Part shown: piece by piece, positions 1 through 5,471 of the stretch
Layout of the letters: every line of letters starts with the position of its first letter
How positions within the stretch are numbered: the stretch's first letter is position 1
From: an uncultured bacterium
GTDB taxonomy: Bacteria > Bacillota_A > Clostridia > Oscillospirales > Oscillospiraceae
Reading direction: 5' to 3'
Length of the DNA stretch: 9,622 bases
Assembly (NCBI GenBank): GCA_905214605.1
Contig: CAJMMY010000026.1
Coordinates: 1-9,622, forward strand
The notes under the pieces: generated by a model
What the model was told of the DNA's origin: nothing
Database searches by the model: none
The model's input: the letters and a program-made list of their open reading frames with translations, nothing else
Made by a program: the position numbers and the translations under genes

Positions 1-735
1 GCCGATAACAGCGTCAATCAACTGTTTTTCACCTCCCTGAGGATATTTCACCTTCTCGGGCACAATCACAACGCCGTACTTCTCGGGATTGAGAGAATTC
101 AGCAGGTCGATTGCGTCCTGTTTGTTCTCTTCAATGCCGTAGTAGGCTTTGTCCACACCCTGAGCGATACGGACCAGCTCAATACCTTTGAGCAGTTCTT
201 CCGGATGCTCCAGCATGGTGCGATGGTCGCCGTTCAGATAGGGCTCGCATTCAGCACCGTTGATGATCAGGGTATCCACTTTGCCGCGGCCGCCCTGAAT
301 CTTGAAGTGGGTGGGGAACATAGCGCCGCCCATACCGACAACGCCGCCTTCCCGGATGCGCTCCAGGATTGCATCGGGGTCTTTCAGCTGCTGTTCGGTC
401 AGGGGAGCCAAATCGGTGCAGGGGGTATCCAGACCATCATTTTCGATCACGATGGAAGGAACCATATCACCAATTACACAATGACGTCTGGGCTCGATTG
501 CCACAACTTTACCGGAAACGGTAGCGTGAATCGGAGCGCAGAGCGGAGCAGGATTATCGCCAATCTTCTGACCCATCGTGACCGTGTCGCCCACTTTGAC
601 CAGGGGCTGGCAAGGAGCACCGATGTGCATCTGAAGAGGAATGACGACCTGAGGCGGCTGAGCAATATAAGAAGTAGCCAGTGTGGGCTGCTTCATTTCA
701 TCAGGATGAACGCCGCCATAATACTTGAAGGGCAT
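1..735 (-). CDS. rnfC: RnfC, electron transport complex subunit C (partial; C-terminus outside window)
   Basis: RnfC is the peripheral NADH/FMN/FeS subunit of the Rnf complex, which couples electron flow between ferredoxin and NAD to ion transport across the membrane. The minus-strand frame is open from an ATG at 735 to the window edge, giving 245 residues of a protein that is usually about 440 long. Visible family blocks are the N-terminal barrel-sandwich (biotinyl-lipoyl-like) part (about 30-80, with VKVGDTV and PIHATVSGKV), the Complex I 51-kDa-like GGVVGMGGAMFPTHFK at 130-145, NGAECEPYL at 159-167 and YPQGGEKQLI at 231-240. The cysteine clusters that bind the 4Fe-4S centres would lie beyond the window. 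A Shine-Dalgarno sequence (AGAGGTGA) just upstream of the ATG fixes the start. It is probably the first gene of an rnfCDGEAB operon running leftward (known for clostridia; not visible here). Confidence 0.97.
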   Translation of the reverse strand, partial: MPFKYYGGVHPDEMKQPTLATSYIAQPPQVVIPLQMHIGAPCQPLVKVGDTVTMGQKIGDNPAPLCAPIHATVSGKVVAIEPRRHCVIGDMVPSIVIENDGLDTPCTDLAPLTEQQLKDPDAILERIREGGVVGMGGAMFPTHFKIQGGRGKVDTLIINGAECEPYLNGDHRTMLEHPEELLKGIELVRIAQGVDKAYYGIEENKQDAIDLLNSLNPEKYGVVIVPEKVKYPQGGEKQLIDAVIG

Positions 736-766
736 TAGCATCACCTCTCTATAATTTAACCAACCC

Positions 767-795
767 ATTCTATCATAAGAAAAAAAAGTTGTCCA
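767..795 (-). promoter_or_regulatory. Promoter of rnfC
   Basis: Read on the minus strand there is a -35 box TGGACA (790-795), exactly 17 bases, then a -10 box TAGAAT (767-772) preceded by TGA, an extended -10 signature. Transcription would start near 760, leaving a leader of about 25 nt. The rnf operon therefore appears to have its own vegetative-type promoter and need not be read from gntR. Confidence 0.75.
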
Positions 796-839
796 TACGA
801 AAAAGACGAAAAAATGCCTTCTTTGCCGAACAACTTTTT
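783..839. repeat. 10-bp inverted repeat over the rnfC promoter
   Basis: AAAAAGTTGT (783-792) and its exact reverse complement ACAACTTTTT (830-839) are separated by 37 bases. The promoter-proximal arm overlaps the rnfC -35 hexamer and spacer; the other arm lies about 35-45 bases upstream of it. It could be a paired operator, but the arms are AT-rich, so chance is possible. The remainder of the 736-971 gap is AT-rich, with no recognisable gene and no clear terminator for gntR. Confidence 0.35.
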
Positions 840-971
840 AACAATTATGCGATTTTTTTGACGATTTCCCAACACTTTCCGAATGTAGGAAGTCTATGGA
901 ATTTCATACTTGTTTCTCCGTGAAAGACACTCCGAAGAAAACACAGCAACCATTCCGATAACAATCTTAAT

Positions 972-1781
972 TTATTTCTTTTCTTCGTTCTTTCCGCTAT
1001 GATTTACGTTCCGGGAGAACGTCACGCCTTCCTTATGCAGATAAACGTCCAACTTCACCCGGTCGCCACGGACCAAGCTCTGGGTAAACTCATAAGGCTG
1101 ACCATTTTCCGTCCGCGTGACCCGCTGCACGGAGAAAGCGGGACTTCCTGGGCGGCAACCCAGCAATTCTGCCTCTCTCCGGCTCATTACAACCGCCTCA
1201 TAGCTATCCACAGCCTCATAGGGCACAATGCCCCGTTCATACAGCAGGCTGTAAAAACTGTGCGTCTGGAGCAGCGAACGGGTCAGCGTGGGATAAAGAT
1301 ACTGGGGATAAAAAGACGTCTCCAGCGTCATTGCCTCGCCGTTGACATAGCGAATGCGGGAAAACTTATACACCGGAGTCAGCGGATTATCCAGCTCCAG
1401 CATTTTCACAATATCCGGGGGCGGCTCAATCACGTCATACTCCACCAATTTGGAGGAGGGCGTCAAACCCATGGAAGACATTTCGGAGGTAAAGGAATAC
1501 AGCTTCTCCGTTTTTCTCCGGACCTTCGGTTCTGCAACATAGGTACCTCTTCCCTGTTTCCGCACCACAAGACCCTCGTCTTCCAGCATACTGACTGCCT
1601 GACGAACCGTGCTGCGGCTGATATCAAAATTCTTGCACAGTTCCGATTCCGACGGCAGCTGATCTCCGGGATTCAAGGTACCGGCCGTAATATTCCGTTT
1701 AATAATATTCACAAGCTGACTATATAGTGGAATATCCGATTCCATGGACAGCCGGCTCATCAAAACTGGATTTTTGTCCAT
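972..1781 (-). CDS. GntR-family transcriptional regulator, HutC/UTRA type
   Basis: A DNA-binding repressor or activator whose C-terminal UTRA domain senses a small ligand. Residues about 17-84 form the GntR winged helix-turn-helix, with the diagnostic run PLYSQL, LPSESELC, SRSTVRQAVSMLEDEGLV and KQGRGTYV. Residues about 100-245 fit a UTRA domain (KFSRIRYVNGEAM, YEAVDSYEAV, GSPAFSVQRVT). The product is 269 aa, slightly longer than the usual 240 or so, with a charged tail. I start it at the ATG at 1781 because GGAAGGTG stands at proper distance there; an in-frame ATG at 1844 has no ribosome binding site. It is divergent from the AGCS symporter, so control of that transporter and of itself is a reasonable inference. 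The ligand cannot be read from sequence. Confidence 0.93.
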   Translation of the reverse strand: MDKNPVLMSRLSMESDIPLYSQLVNIIKRNITAGTLNPGDQLPSESELCKNFDISRSTVRQAVSMLEDEGLVVRKQGRGTYVAEPKVRRKTEKLYSFTSEMSSMGLTPSSKLVEYDVIEPPPDIVKMLELDNPLTPVYKFSRIRYVNGEAMTLETSFYPQYLYPTLTRSLLQTHSFYSLLYERGIVPYEAVDSYEAVVMSRREAELLGCRPGSPAFSVQRVTRTENGQPYEFTQSLVRGDRVKLDVYLHKEGVTFSRNVNHSGKNEEKK

Positions 1782-1885
1782 TCGTACACCTTCCCATTTC
1801 TCTATTGTATTTTTACGGACCTTTCGTCCTCCCGCACATCCCATGCTATGGGGCGAAATCCCGCCATATTCTCATCATTAACGTC

Positions 1886-1914
1886 ATTATAAAGGATACT
1901 GTCATTCCGTGCAA
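1886..1914 (-). promoter_or_regulatory. Promoter of the gntR-family gene
   Basis: On the minus strand: -35 TTGCAC (1909-1914), a 17-base spacer and a perfect -10 TATAAT (1886-1891). The start would be near 1879, giving a leader of roughly 98 nt before the ATG at 1781. Confidence 0.8.
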
Positions 1915-1924
1915 GTTGTTTAGC

Positions 1925-1974
1925 ACTTTTCTAACGAAATAATTTTCAATTTTTCTCCGTGTTTTTAGAAAAGT
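1925..1974. repeat. 10-bp inverted repeat upstream of the gntR promoter
   Basis: ACTTTTCTAA (1925-1934) is exactly repeated in inverted form as TTAGAAAAGT (1965-1974), with 30 bases between the arms. It lies between the two divergent promoters, about 10 bases upstream of the gntR -35 box. It is a candidate regulator-binding site; there is no match I recognise to a known GntR-family operator. Confidence 0.4.
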
Positions 1975-2032
1975 TTGAAATTTTGTGTAAATTATCATGA
2001 TTCAATCTGGATTTTTTTGTGAATTCGTTGTA

Positions 2033-2061
2033 TTGAAAGCCACTTTTCATAGTGCTACAAT
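2033..2061 (+). promoter_or_regulatory. Promoter of the AGCS symporter gene
   Basis: TTGAAA (2033-2038), a 17-base spacer and TACAAT (2056-2061), with TGC just before the -10 (extended -10). Predicted start near 2068, leader about 72 nt. Confidence 0.8.
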
Positions 2062-2077
2062 GTTTCACATCACGTAC

Positions 2078-2112
2078 AATTTTCCCTCAGTGGAAACCAC
2101 CGAGGGAAAATT
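2078..2112 (+). promoter_or_regulatory. Long hairpin at the 5' end of the symporter mRNA
   Basis: AATTTTCCCTC (2078-2088) pairs perfectly with GAGGGAAAATT (2102-2112), and inside it GTGG (2090-2093) pairs with CCAC (2097-2100) around an AAA loop, with a single A/C mismatch. It starts about 10 nt after the predicted transcription start and ends before the ribosome binding site. No U-tract follows on either strand, so it is not an intrinsic terminator. It could be an mRNA-stabilising 5' structure, an RNA-level control element, or at DNA level an operator. Confidence 0.8.
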
Positions 2113-2139
2113 ACTGGGAGTAAAAGGAGAAAATAGGCT

Positions 2140-3525
2140 ATGGAACTCGTTATGAAAATCAACAGCGCGGTCAACAGCTTTGTCTGGGGTCCAATTATGC
2201 TGGCGCTGCTGGTCGGCACCGGTATCTACATTACGGTCCGAACCAATTTCATGCAGGTACGCCGATTCGGCTACATTCTGAAACATACTGTGGGCAGTCT
2301 GTTCCAGAAATCCGACAAAAATCACGGTAACAACCTTTCCCCCTTCCAGGCGGTTTCCACCGCTTTGGCCGGCACGGTGGGTACCGGTAATATCGCCGGC
2401 GTCACCGGCGCAATTTTTGCCGGCGGTCCCGGCGCTGTGTTCTGGATGTGGATTTCCGCATTCTTCGGCATGTGCACCAAGTATTCCGAGATTGCTCTGG
2501 CTGTAAAATTCCGTGAGAAAGACGAGAACGGTCGGTACCACGGCGGCCCCATGTACTATATTACCAATGGTTTGGGAACAAAATGGCATTGGTTGGCCAT
2601 TCTCTTCTGCCTGTTTGCCGGTCTGGCTTGCTTCGGCGCAGGCAACATTGCCCAGTCCAGTGAAGTGGCCGGTGCATTGAGCAGTCTGTTCGGTATGAAA
2701 CCGCTGGTTTCCGGTATTCTCATGGCCGCCGTCATTTCTGTGGTCACCATCGGCGGTGTGAAACGCATCGGACAGTTCACCTCTTATCTGGTGCCCGTCA
2801 TGTCCGTATTCTATCTTCTGGCAGGTATCGCCATTATCGTCCTTCGCATCAACCAGATTCCCGCCACGCTCGTATTGATTGTCAAGAGCGCATTCAGCTT
2901 CAAAGCCGTCGGCGGCGGTGTGTTCGGCTATGCCATTATGGTTGCCATGCGTCAGGGCTTTGCCCGGGGCGTGTTCTCCAACGAAGCCGGTCTGGGCACC
3001 GCGCCCATTGCGCACGCAGCCACTTCCACGGAAGAGCCCTGCGAGCAGGCTATGTGGGGCGTGTTCGAAGTGTTTATGGATACCTTCCTCATTTGTACCA
3101 TCACCGCCCTGGCAGTCCTGCTGTCCGGTGTTCTGGACGTTCCCGGCGGTCTGGATTCCTTTGATTCCAAAGGCGCTGCCGCTGCCGCTGCATTCAATGC
3201 CATTCTTCCCGGTACCATCGGCGGCACCATCATTCAAATCAGCTTGCTGTTCTTCGCACTGTCCACCGCCATCGGTTGGAGCTATTACGGCGAAACCTGC
3301 TGGAGTTACCTCTTCCACGGCAACAAGGTTGTCATTCTGATTTTCAAGCTGACCTTTGCCGCCGTCTGTATTCTGGGTGCCGTTGGTTCCGGTACCCTCA
3401 TGTGGGATATTTCCGACACCTTGAACGGTCTCATGGCAATCCCCAACCTGATTGCCCTGCTCCCCTTGTCCGGGGTGGTCTTCCAGATGACAAAAGACTA
3501 TTTCGACAAAGCCGACAAAGACTGA
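2140..3525 (+). CDS. Sodium:alanine/glycine symporter (AGCS family)
   Basis: An integral membrane carrier that imports alanine or glycine with Na+ (or H+). The 461-aa length and hydrophobic pattern fit the AGCS (TC 2.A.25) family. Family signatures are GTVGTGNIAGV at 78-88, GGPMYY at 135-140 and NEAGLGTAPIAHAA at 281-294; roughly ten or eleven hydrophobic segments span the protein. AAAGGAGA at 2123-2130 stands 9 bases before the ATG. It has its own promoter and an unusual 5' hairpin, and a hairpin terminator follows the stop. A GntR-family regulator is transcribed divergently and may control it. The exact amino acid carried cannot be fixed from sequence; paralogues of alsT/agcS/dagA type are common. 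Confidence 0.95.
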   Translation: MELVMKINSAVNSFVWGPIMLALLVGTGIYITVRTNFMQVRRFGYILKHTVGSLFQKSDKNHGNNLSPFQAVSTALAGTVGTGNIAGVTGAIFAGGPGAVFWMWISAFFGMCTKYSEIALAVKFREKDENGRYHGGPMYYITNGLGTKWHWLAILFCLFAGLACFGAGNIAQSSEVAGALSSLFGMKPLVSGILMAAVISVVTIGGVKRIGQFTSYLVPVMSVFYLLAGIAIIVLRINQIPATLVLIVKSAFSFKAVGGGVFGYAIMVAMRQGFARGVFSNEAGLGTAPIAHAATSTEEPCEQAMWGVFEVFMDTFLICTITALAVLLSGVLDVPGGLDSFDSKGAAAAAAFNAILPGTIGGTIIQISLLFFALSTAIGWSYYGETCWSYLFHGNKVVILIFKLTFAAVCILGAVGSGTLMWDISDTLNGLMAIPNLIALLPLSGVVFQMTKDYFDKADKD

Positions 3526-3544
3526 ACGGAATCGAAAGTTGCAA

Positions 3545-3573
3545 AAACGCCTCGGACTCACTCCGGGGCGTTT
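3545..3573 (+). terminator. Terminator after the symporter gene
   Basis: AAACGCCTCGG (3545-3555) pairs with CCGGGGCGTTT (3563-3573), with one G-U pair and a 7-base loop. The U-tract is short (TTT then GACATT), so termination may be incomplete. Its last two bases also begin the next promoter. Confidence 0.65.
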
Positions 3574-3600
3574 GACATTCCCAAACGGACCTTGTATGAT
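3572..3600 (+). promoter_or_regulatory. Promoter of the small secreted protein gene
   Basis: A perfect -35 TTGACA (3572-3577), a 17-base spacer and TATGAT (3595-3600). Predicted start near 3607. The -35 box shares bases 3572-3573 with the 3' arm of the upstream terminator. Confidence 0.82.
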
Positions 3601-3632
3601 AGGTACATTCACGAAGAAAGCAGGTCGTTTCC

Positions 3633-4070
3633 ATGGGTAGATTTTCAAAATTCTGTTTGCTGTGTATGACAGCTGTGCTGCTTTTCGCTGCCTGCGGGCT
3701 CTCTGTTTCCGCAAGCGGGGATGCTGCCGACCAAACGGAGGAATCCAAGGACCCCGCGGTGCAGCAGATTCTGGACCGTCTGAGCGGTCTGACGGACCAA
3801 ACCCGCAGTATGTCCGATGATGAATTGAGCGAGTACCTGCAATCCATAGCCGGGGAATACCGGTTGACGCTGAATCAAGAGCAGCTGGACTTTTTGATCT
3901 CCGCCTGCCGGGGGCTGGAAAAAGCCAACGATGCCGGCAATGCCGTGCAGGATTACGGTCAAAAGGTCTCCGCCTTTGCCCAAGCCATGCAATCCGTTCT
4001 GGCAGCCATTCAAAAAATGCTCAGCACCGTCAGCGAATTCCTGCAAAATCTGATTTCCGCCTTTGCATAA
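3633..4070 (+). CDS. Small secreted helical protein of unknown function
   Basis: A 145-aa product that I do not recognise by family. Residues 1-27 form a signal peptide: basic start, hydrophobic stretch 8-20, then a possible signal-peptidase I site VSA after residue 27. FAAC at 18-21 is a near-lipobox, so a lipoprotein is also possible. The mature part is acidic at first (30-70), then helical and glutamine-rich with no further long hydrophobic segment. The stretch LTLNQEQLDFLISACRGLEK (78-97) recalls the helical DUF1002-type secreted proteins of Firmicutes, but that is a weak impression. The start at 3633 has only a modest ribosome binding site (GCAGGT). It has its own promoter and a strong terminator, so it is a monocistronic unit. 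Confidence 0.8.
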   Translation: MGRFSKFCLLCMTAVLLFAACGLSVSASGDAADQTEESKDPAVQQILDRLSGLTDQTRSMSDDELSEYLQSIAGEYRLTLNQEQLDFLISACRGLEKANDAGNAVQDYGQKVSAFAQAMQSVLAAIQKMLSTVSEFLQNLISAFA

Positions 4071-4085
4071 CCGAAACAAACAAAA

Positions 4086-4131
4086 CAGCGTTCCTTGCGA
4101 CAAACTGTGCCGCCGGGAACGCTGCTTTTTT
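4086..4131. terminator. Bidirectional terminator between convergent genes
   Basis: CAGCGTTCC (4086-4094) pairs with GGAACGCTG (4116-4124). On the plus strand the stem is followed by C and six T; on the minus strand by TTTTGTTTGTTT. It can serve both the secreted-protein gene and the PsiE-like gene, whose stop codon (4130-4132) overlaps the T-run. Confidence 0.85.
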
Positions 4132-4636
4132 ATTCCATATTCTGACTGTCTTTGACCAAATCGAACCGCTTTTCTTCCGATTCTTTTTCTTCCATTTCCT
4201 CGGCATTTACCGCCGCTTGATGCATCAGATGGGAGAAAATCTTCAGATTCCGAATTTTATCTAAACTGGGAATGTACAGATATTTCCGCACAAGGTACAA
4301 AATTGCAATGGACAGCACCGCAAACAGATTTTCCAACGGAGACGTGTGCTCCGCAATCATCTGCCGGGCGATCGCCAACAGCATCACTTCCAGTACGGCG
4401 CCCATGGTGTGGTTACAGAGCATTTTAATAAACTCCAAACCGATGACCAATGTTGCCGCCATGGACAACACCTCCGGAAACAGCTCCGGGTTCTTGACCA
4501 ATTCGATCGGTGTGACGGACAGCACCAACCCCGCCAGCGCCGCAATCAGCGCCACCATCAGCAGAGCACCCACCAGCATTTCCAATAAGCCGGAGGCCAG
4601 ATTCAGCCATTCCTGCAAACGTTTTTTCAAATCCAA
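4130..4636 (-). CDS. PsiE-like four-helix membrane protein
   Basis: A 168-aa integral membrane protein. Hydrophobic segments lie at about 18-42, 53-75, 80-96 and 103-121, followed by a highly charged cytoplasmic tail (about 144-168). The central block LEFIKMLCNHTMGAVLEVML with IARQMIAEHTSPLENLFAVLSIAILYLVRKYL resembles Firmicute proteins assigned to the phosphate-starvation-inducible PsiE family. The biochemical role of that family is not established, and the assignment is from memory of the pattern. The start is a TTG at 4634-4636, chosen because AAGGAG lies 8 bases before it. It begins 24 bases after the rsmG stop, so the two are probably co-transcribed. Confidence 0.8.
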   Translation of the reverse strand: MDLKKRLQEWLNLASGLLEMLVGALLMVALIAALAGLVLSVTPIELVKNPELFPEVLSMAATLVIGLEFIKMLCNHTMGAVLEVMLLAIARQMIAEHTSPLENLFAVLSIAILYLVRKYLYIPSLDKIRNLKIFSHLMHQAAVNAEEMEEKESEEKRFDLVKDSQNME

Positions 4637-4660
4637 TTTGTTAACTCCTTCCCGGGACCT

Positions 4661-5365
4661 TTACCGAAGGGGTTCCTTCTGCATTTTTGCCCATCTTCTG
4701 GGATATTTTTTCGGTGTGGGGGATACCTTCCGAATTTTCACCACCGTATGCACCACGTCTGTGCCGGGAATGGTGTAAGGCATCACAGCCTCTACTTCCC
4801 CGCCCAATGTACGAATTGCACCGGCAGCCTCTTGGAGCTCTTCCTCCGGTTCCGGTCCTTTCATGGACAAAAACGCGCCCCCGACTTTTACCAACGGCAG
4901 ACACAGTTCCGCCAGCAAATCCAGTCGGGTAACCGCCCGCGCCGTAGCGAAATCAAAGGACTCCCGCAGTTCCTCCGGCGCCTCTTCCGCCCGGGAAATC
5001 ACGGTGGTTACCTGTTCCAGCCCCAGTATTTCCGTCACCTGTTCCAGAAAATGAATCCGCTTGCCCAAGCTGTCCATCAAGGTCAGCTGCAAGGTCGGCT
5101 CCCCGATTTTCAGCACCATACCGGGAAATCCCGCGCCGGTACCCACGTCCACAAGGGATTTTCCTTTCAGATTCTCCGCAGTGAGCAGCGCCGCGCAATC
5201 CAGAAAATGGAGCTGAGCGGTATCCGTCTCTCCGGTAATTGCCGTCAGATTCATCACCTTGTTGGTTTCTTCCAGCATGGTATAGTATGTGCGATATTGT
5301 TGCAGGCTTTCCGGGCTCAGGGGCAGGCCCAATGCGGCAAAGCCGTTCAGCAAAAGTTCTTCCAT
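4661..5365 (-). CDS. rsmG: 16S rRNA (guanine-527-N7)-methyltransferase RsmG
   Basis: Uses S-adenosylmethionine to methylate N7 of G527 in the 530 loop of 16S rRNA; loss of this enzyme is a known cause of low-level streptomycin resistance. The 234-aa length is typical. The N-terminal NKVMNLTAI (35-43), the SAM-binding VDVGTGAGFPG (72-82), SRAEE at 124-128, FDFATARAVTRL at 137-148 and MKG at 168-170 are the family hallmarks. The ATG at 5365 follows AGGAG by 5 bases. No clear promoter is visible in the 106 bases upstream, which are occupied by the neighbour's terminator and a second hairpin. It is therefore either read through from upstream or driven by a promoter I cannot see. Confidence 0.96.
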   Translation of the reverse strand: MEELLLNGFAALGLPLSPESLQQYRTYYTMLEETNKVMNLTAITGETDTAQLHFLDCAALLTAENLKGKSLVDVGTGAGFPGMVLKIGEPTLQLTLMDSLGKRIHFLEQVTEILGLEQVTTVISRAEEAPEELRESFDFATARAVTRLDLLAELCLPLVKVGGAFLSMKGPEPEEELQEAAGAIRTLGGEVEAVMPYTIPGTDVVHTVVKIRKVSPTPKKYPRRWAKMQKEPLR

Positions 5366-5392
5366 AAGCTCTCCTGTATCGAAAAATCAACC

Positions 5393-5412
5393 GCACCCAA
5401 TCCAATGGGTGC
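5393..5412 (-). repeat. Small GC-rich hairpin in the rsmG leader
   Basis: GCACCCA (5393-5399) pairs with TGGGTGC (5406-5412) around a 6-base loop. On the minus strand it directly follows the T-run of the hydrolase terminator and precedes the rsmG ribosome binding site by about 20 bases. Only a loose GATTTTT follows it, so it may be a second weak terminator or a leader structure. Confidence 0.45.
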
Positions 5413-5446
5413 AAAAAACGGGTGTGCAGTCTGTTCTGCACACCCG
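5413..5446 (-). terminator. Terminator of the SleB-type hydrolase gene
   Basis: On the minus strand a perfect 11-bp GC-rich stem (arms 5436-5446 and 5419-5429), a 6-base loop, then six T (5413-5418). It is a strong intrinsic terminator 26 bases after the hydrolase stop codon. Confidence 0.92.
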
Positions 5447-5471
5447 ATTTTAACATATCCCGCAGAATTCA

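Larger units (their letters stand above)
1782..2139. other. Divergent control region between gntR and the symporter gene
   Basis: This 358-bp stretch holds no convincing gene. It contains the gntR promoter and a leader of about 98 nt, the symporter promoter, and several inverted repeats listed separately. In the gntR leader three small hairpins lie in a row: arms 1817-1820/1826-1829, 1840-1844/1848-1852 and 1852-1855/1862-1865. The middle is strongly AT-rich. Confidence 0.7.

Noticed and set aside
205..738. A 177-codon plus-strand frame in the first 740 bases
   Set aside because: The minus strand here encodes RnfC with clear motifs and a promoter; the plus frame is its mirror.
829..846. A Rex (redox) operator upstream of rnfC
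   Set aside because: One half resembles TTGTTAA but the other half is not its inverted copy; the spacing and symmetry of a Rex site are missing.
999..1727. A 242-codon plus-strand frame opposite gntR
   Set aside because: Antisense to a clear GntR/UTRA regulator; no recognisable domain.
1782..1844. A 21-residue N-terminal extension of the GntR regulator starting at 1844
   Set aside because: No ribosome binding site precedes that ATG, whereas the ATG at 1781 has one at proper distance and begins where family members begin.
2078..2112. The symporter leader hairpin as an intrinsic terminator
   Set aside because: The A/T order is inverted: T residues precede the stem and A residues follow on both strands, so there is no U-tract after it.
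2065..3714. A 549-codon minus-strand open frame opposite the symporter gene
   Set aside because: It is an antisense shadow of the AGCS coding sequence; the composition (Gly, His, Gln, Asn rich, no domain) is typical of mirror frames, and the plus strand encodes an unmistakable family member.
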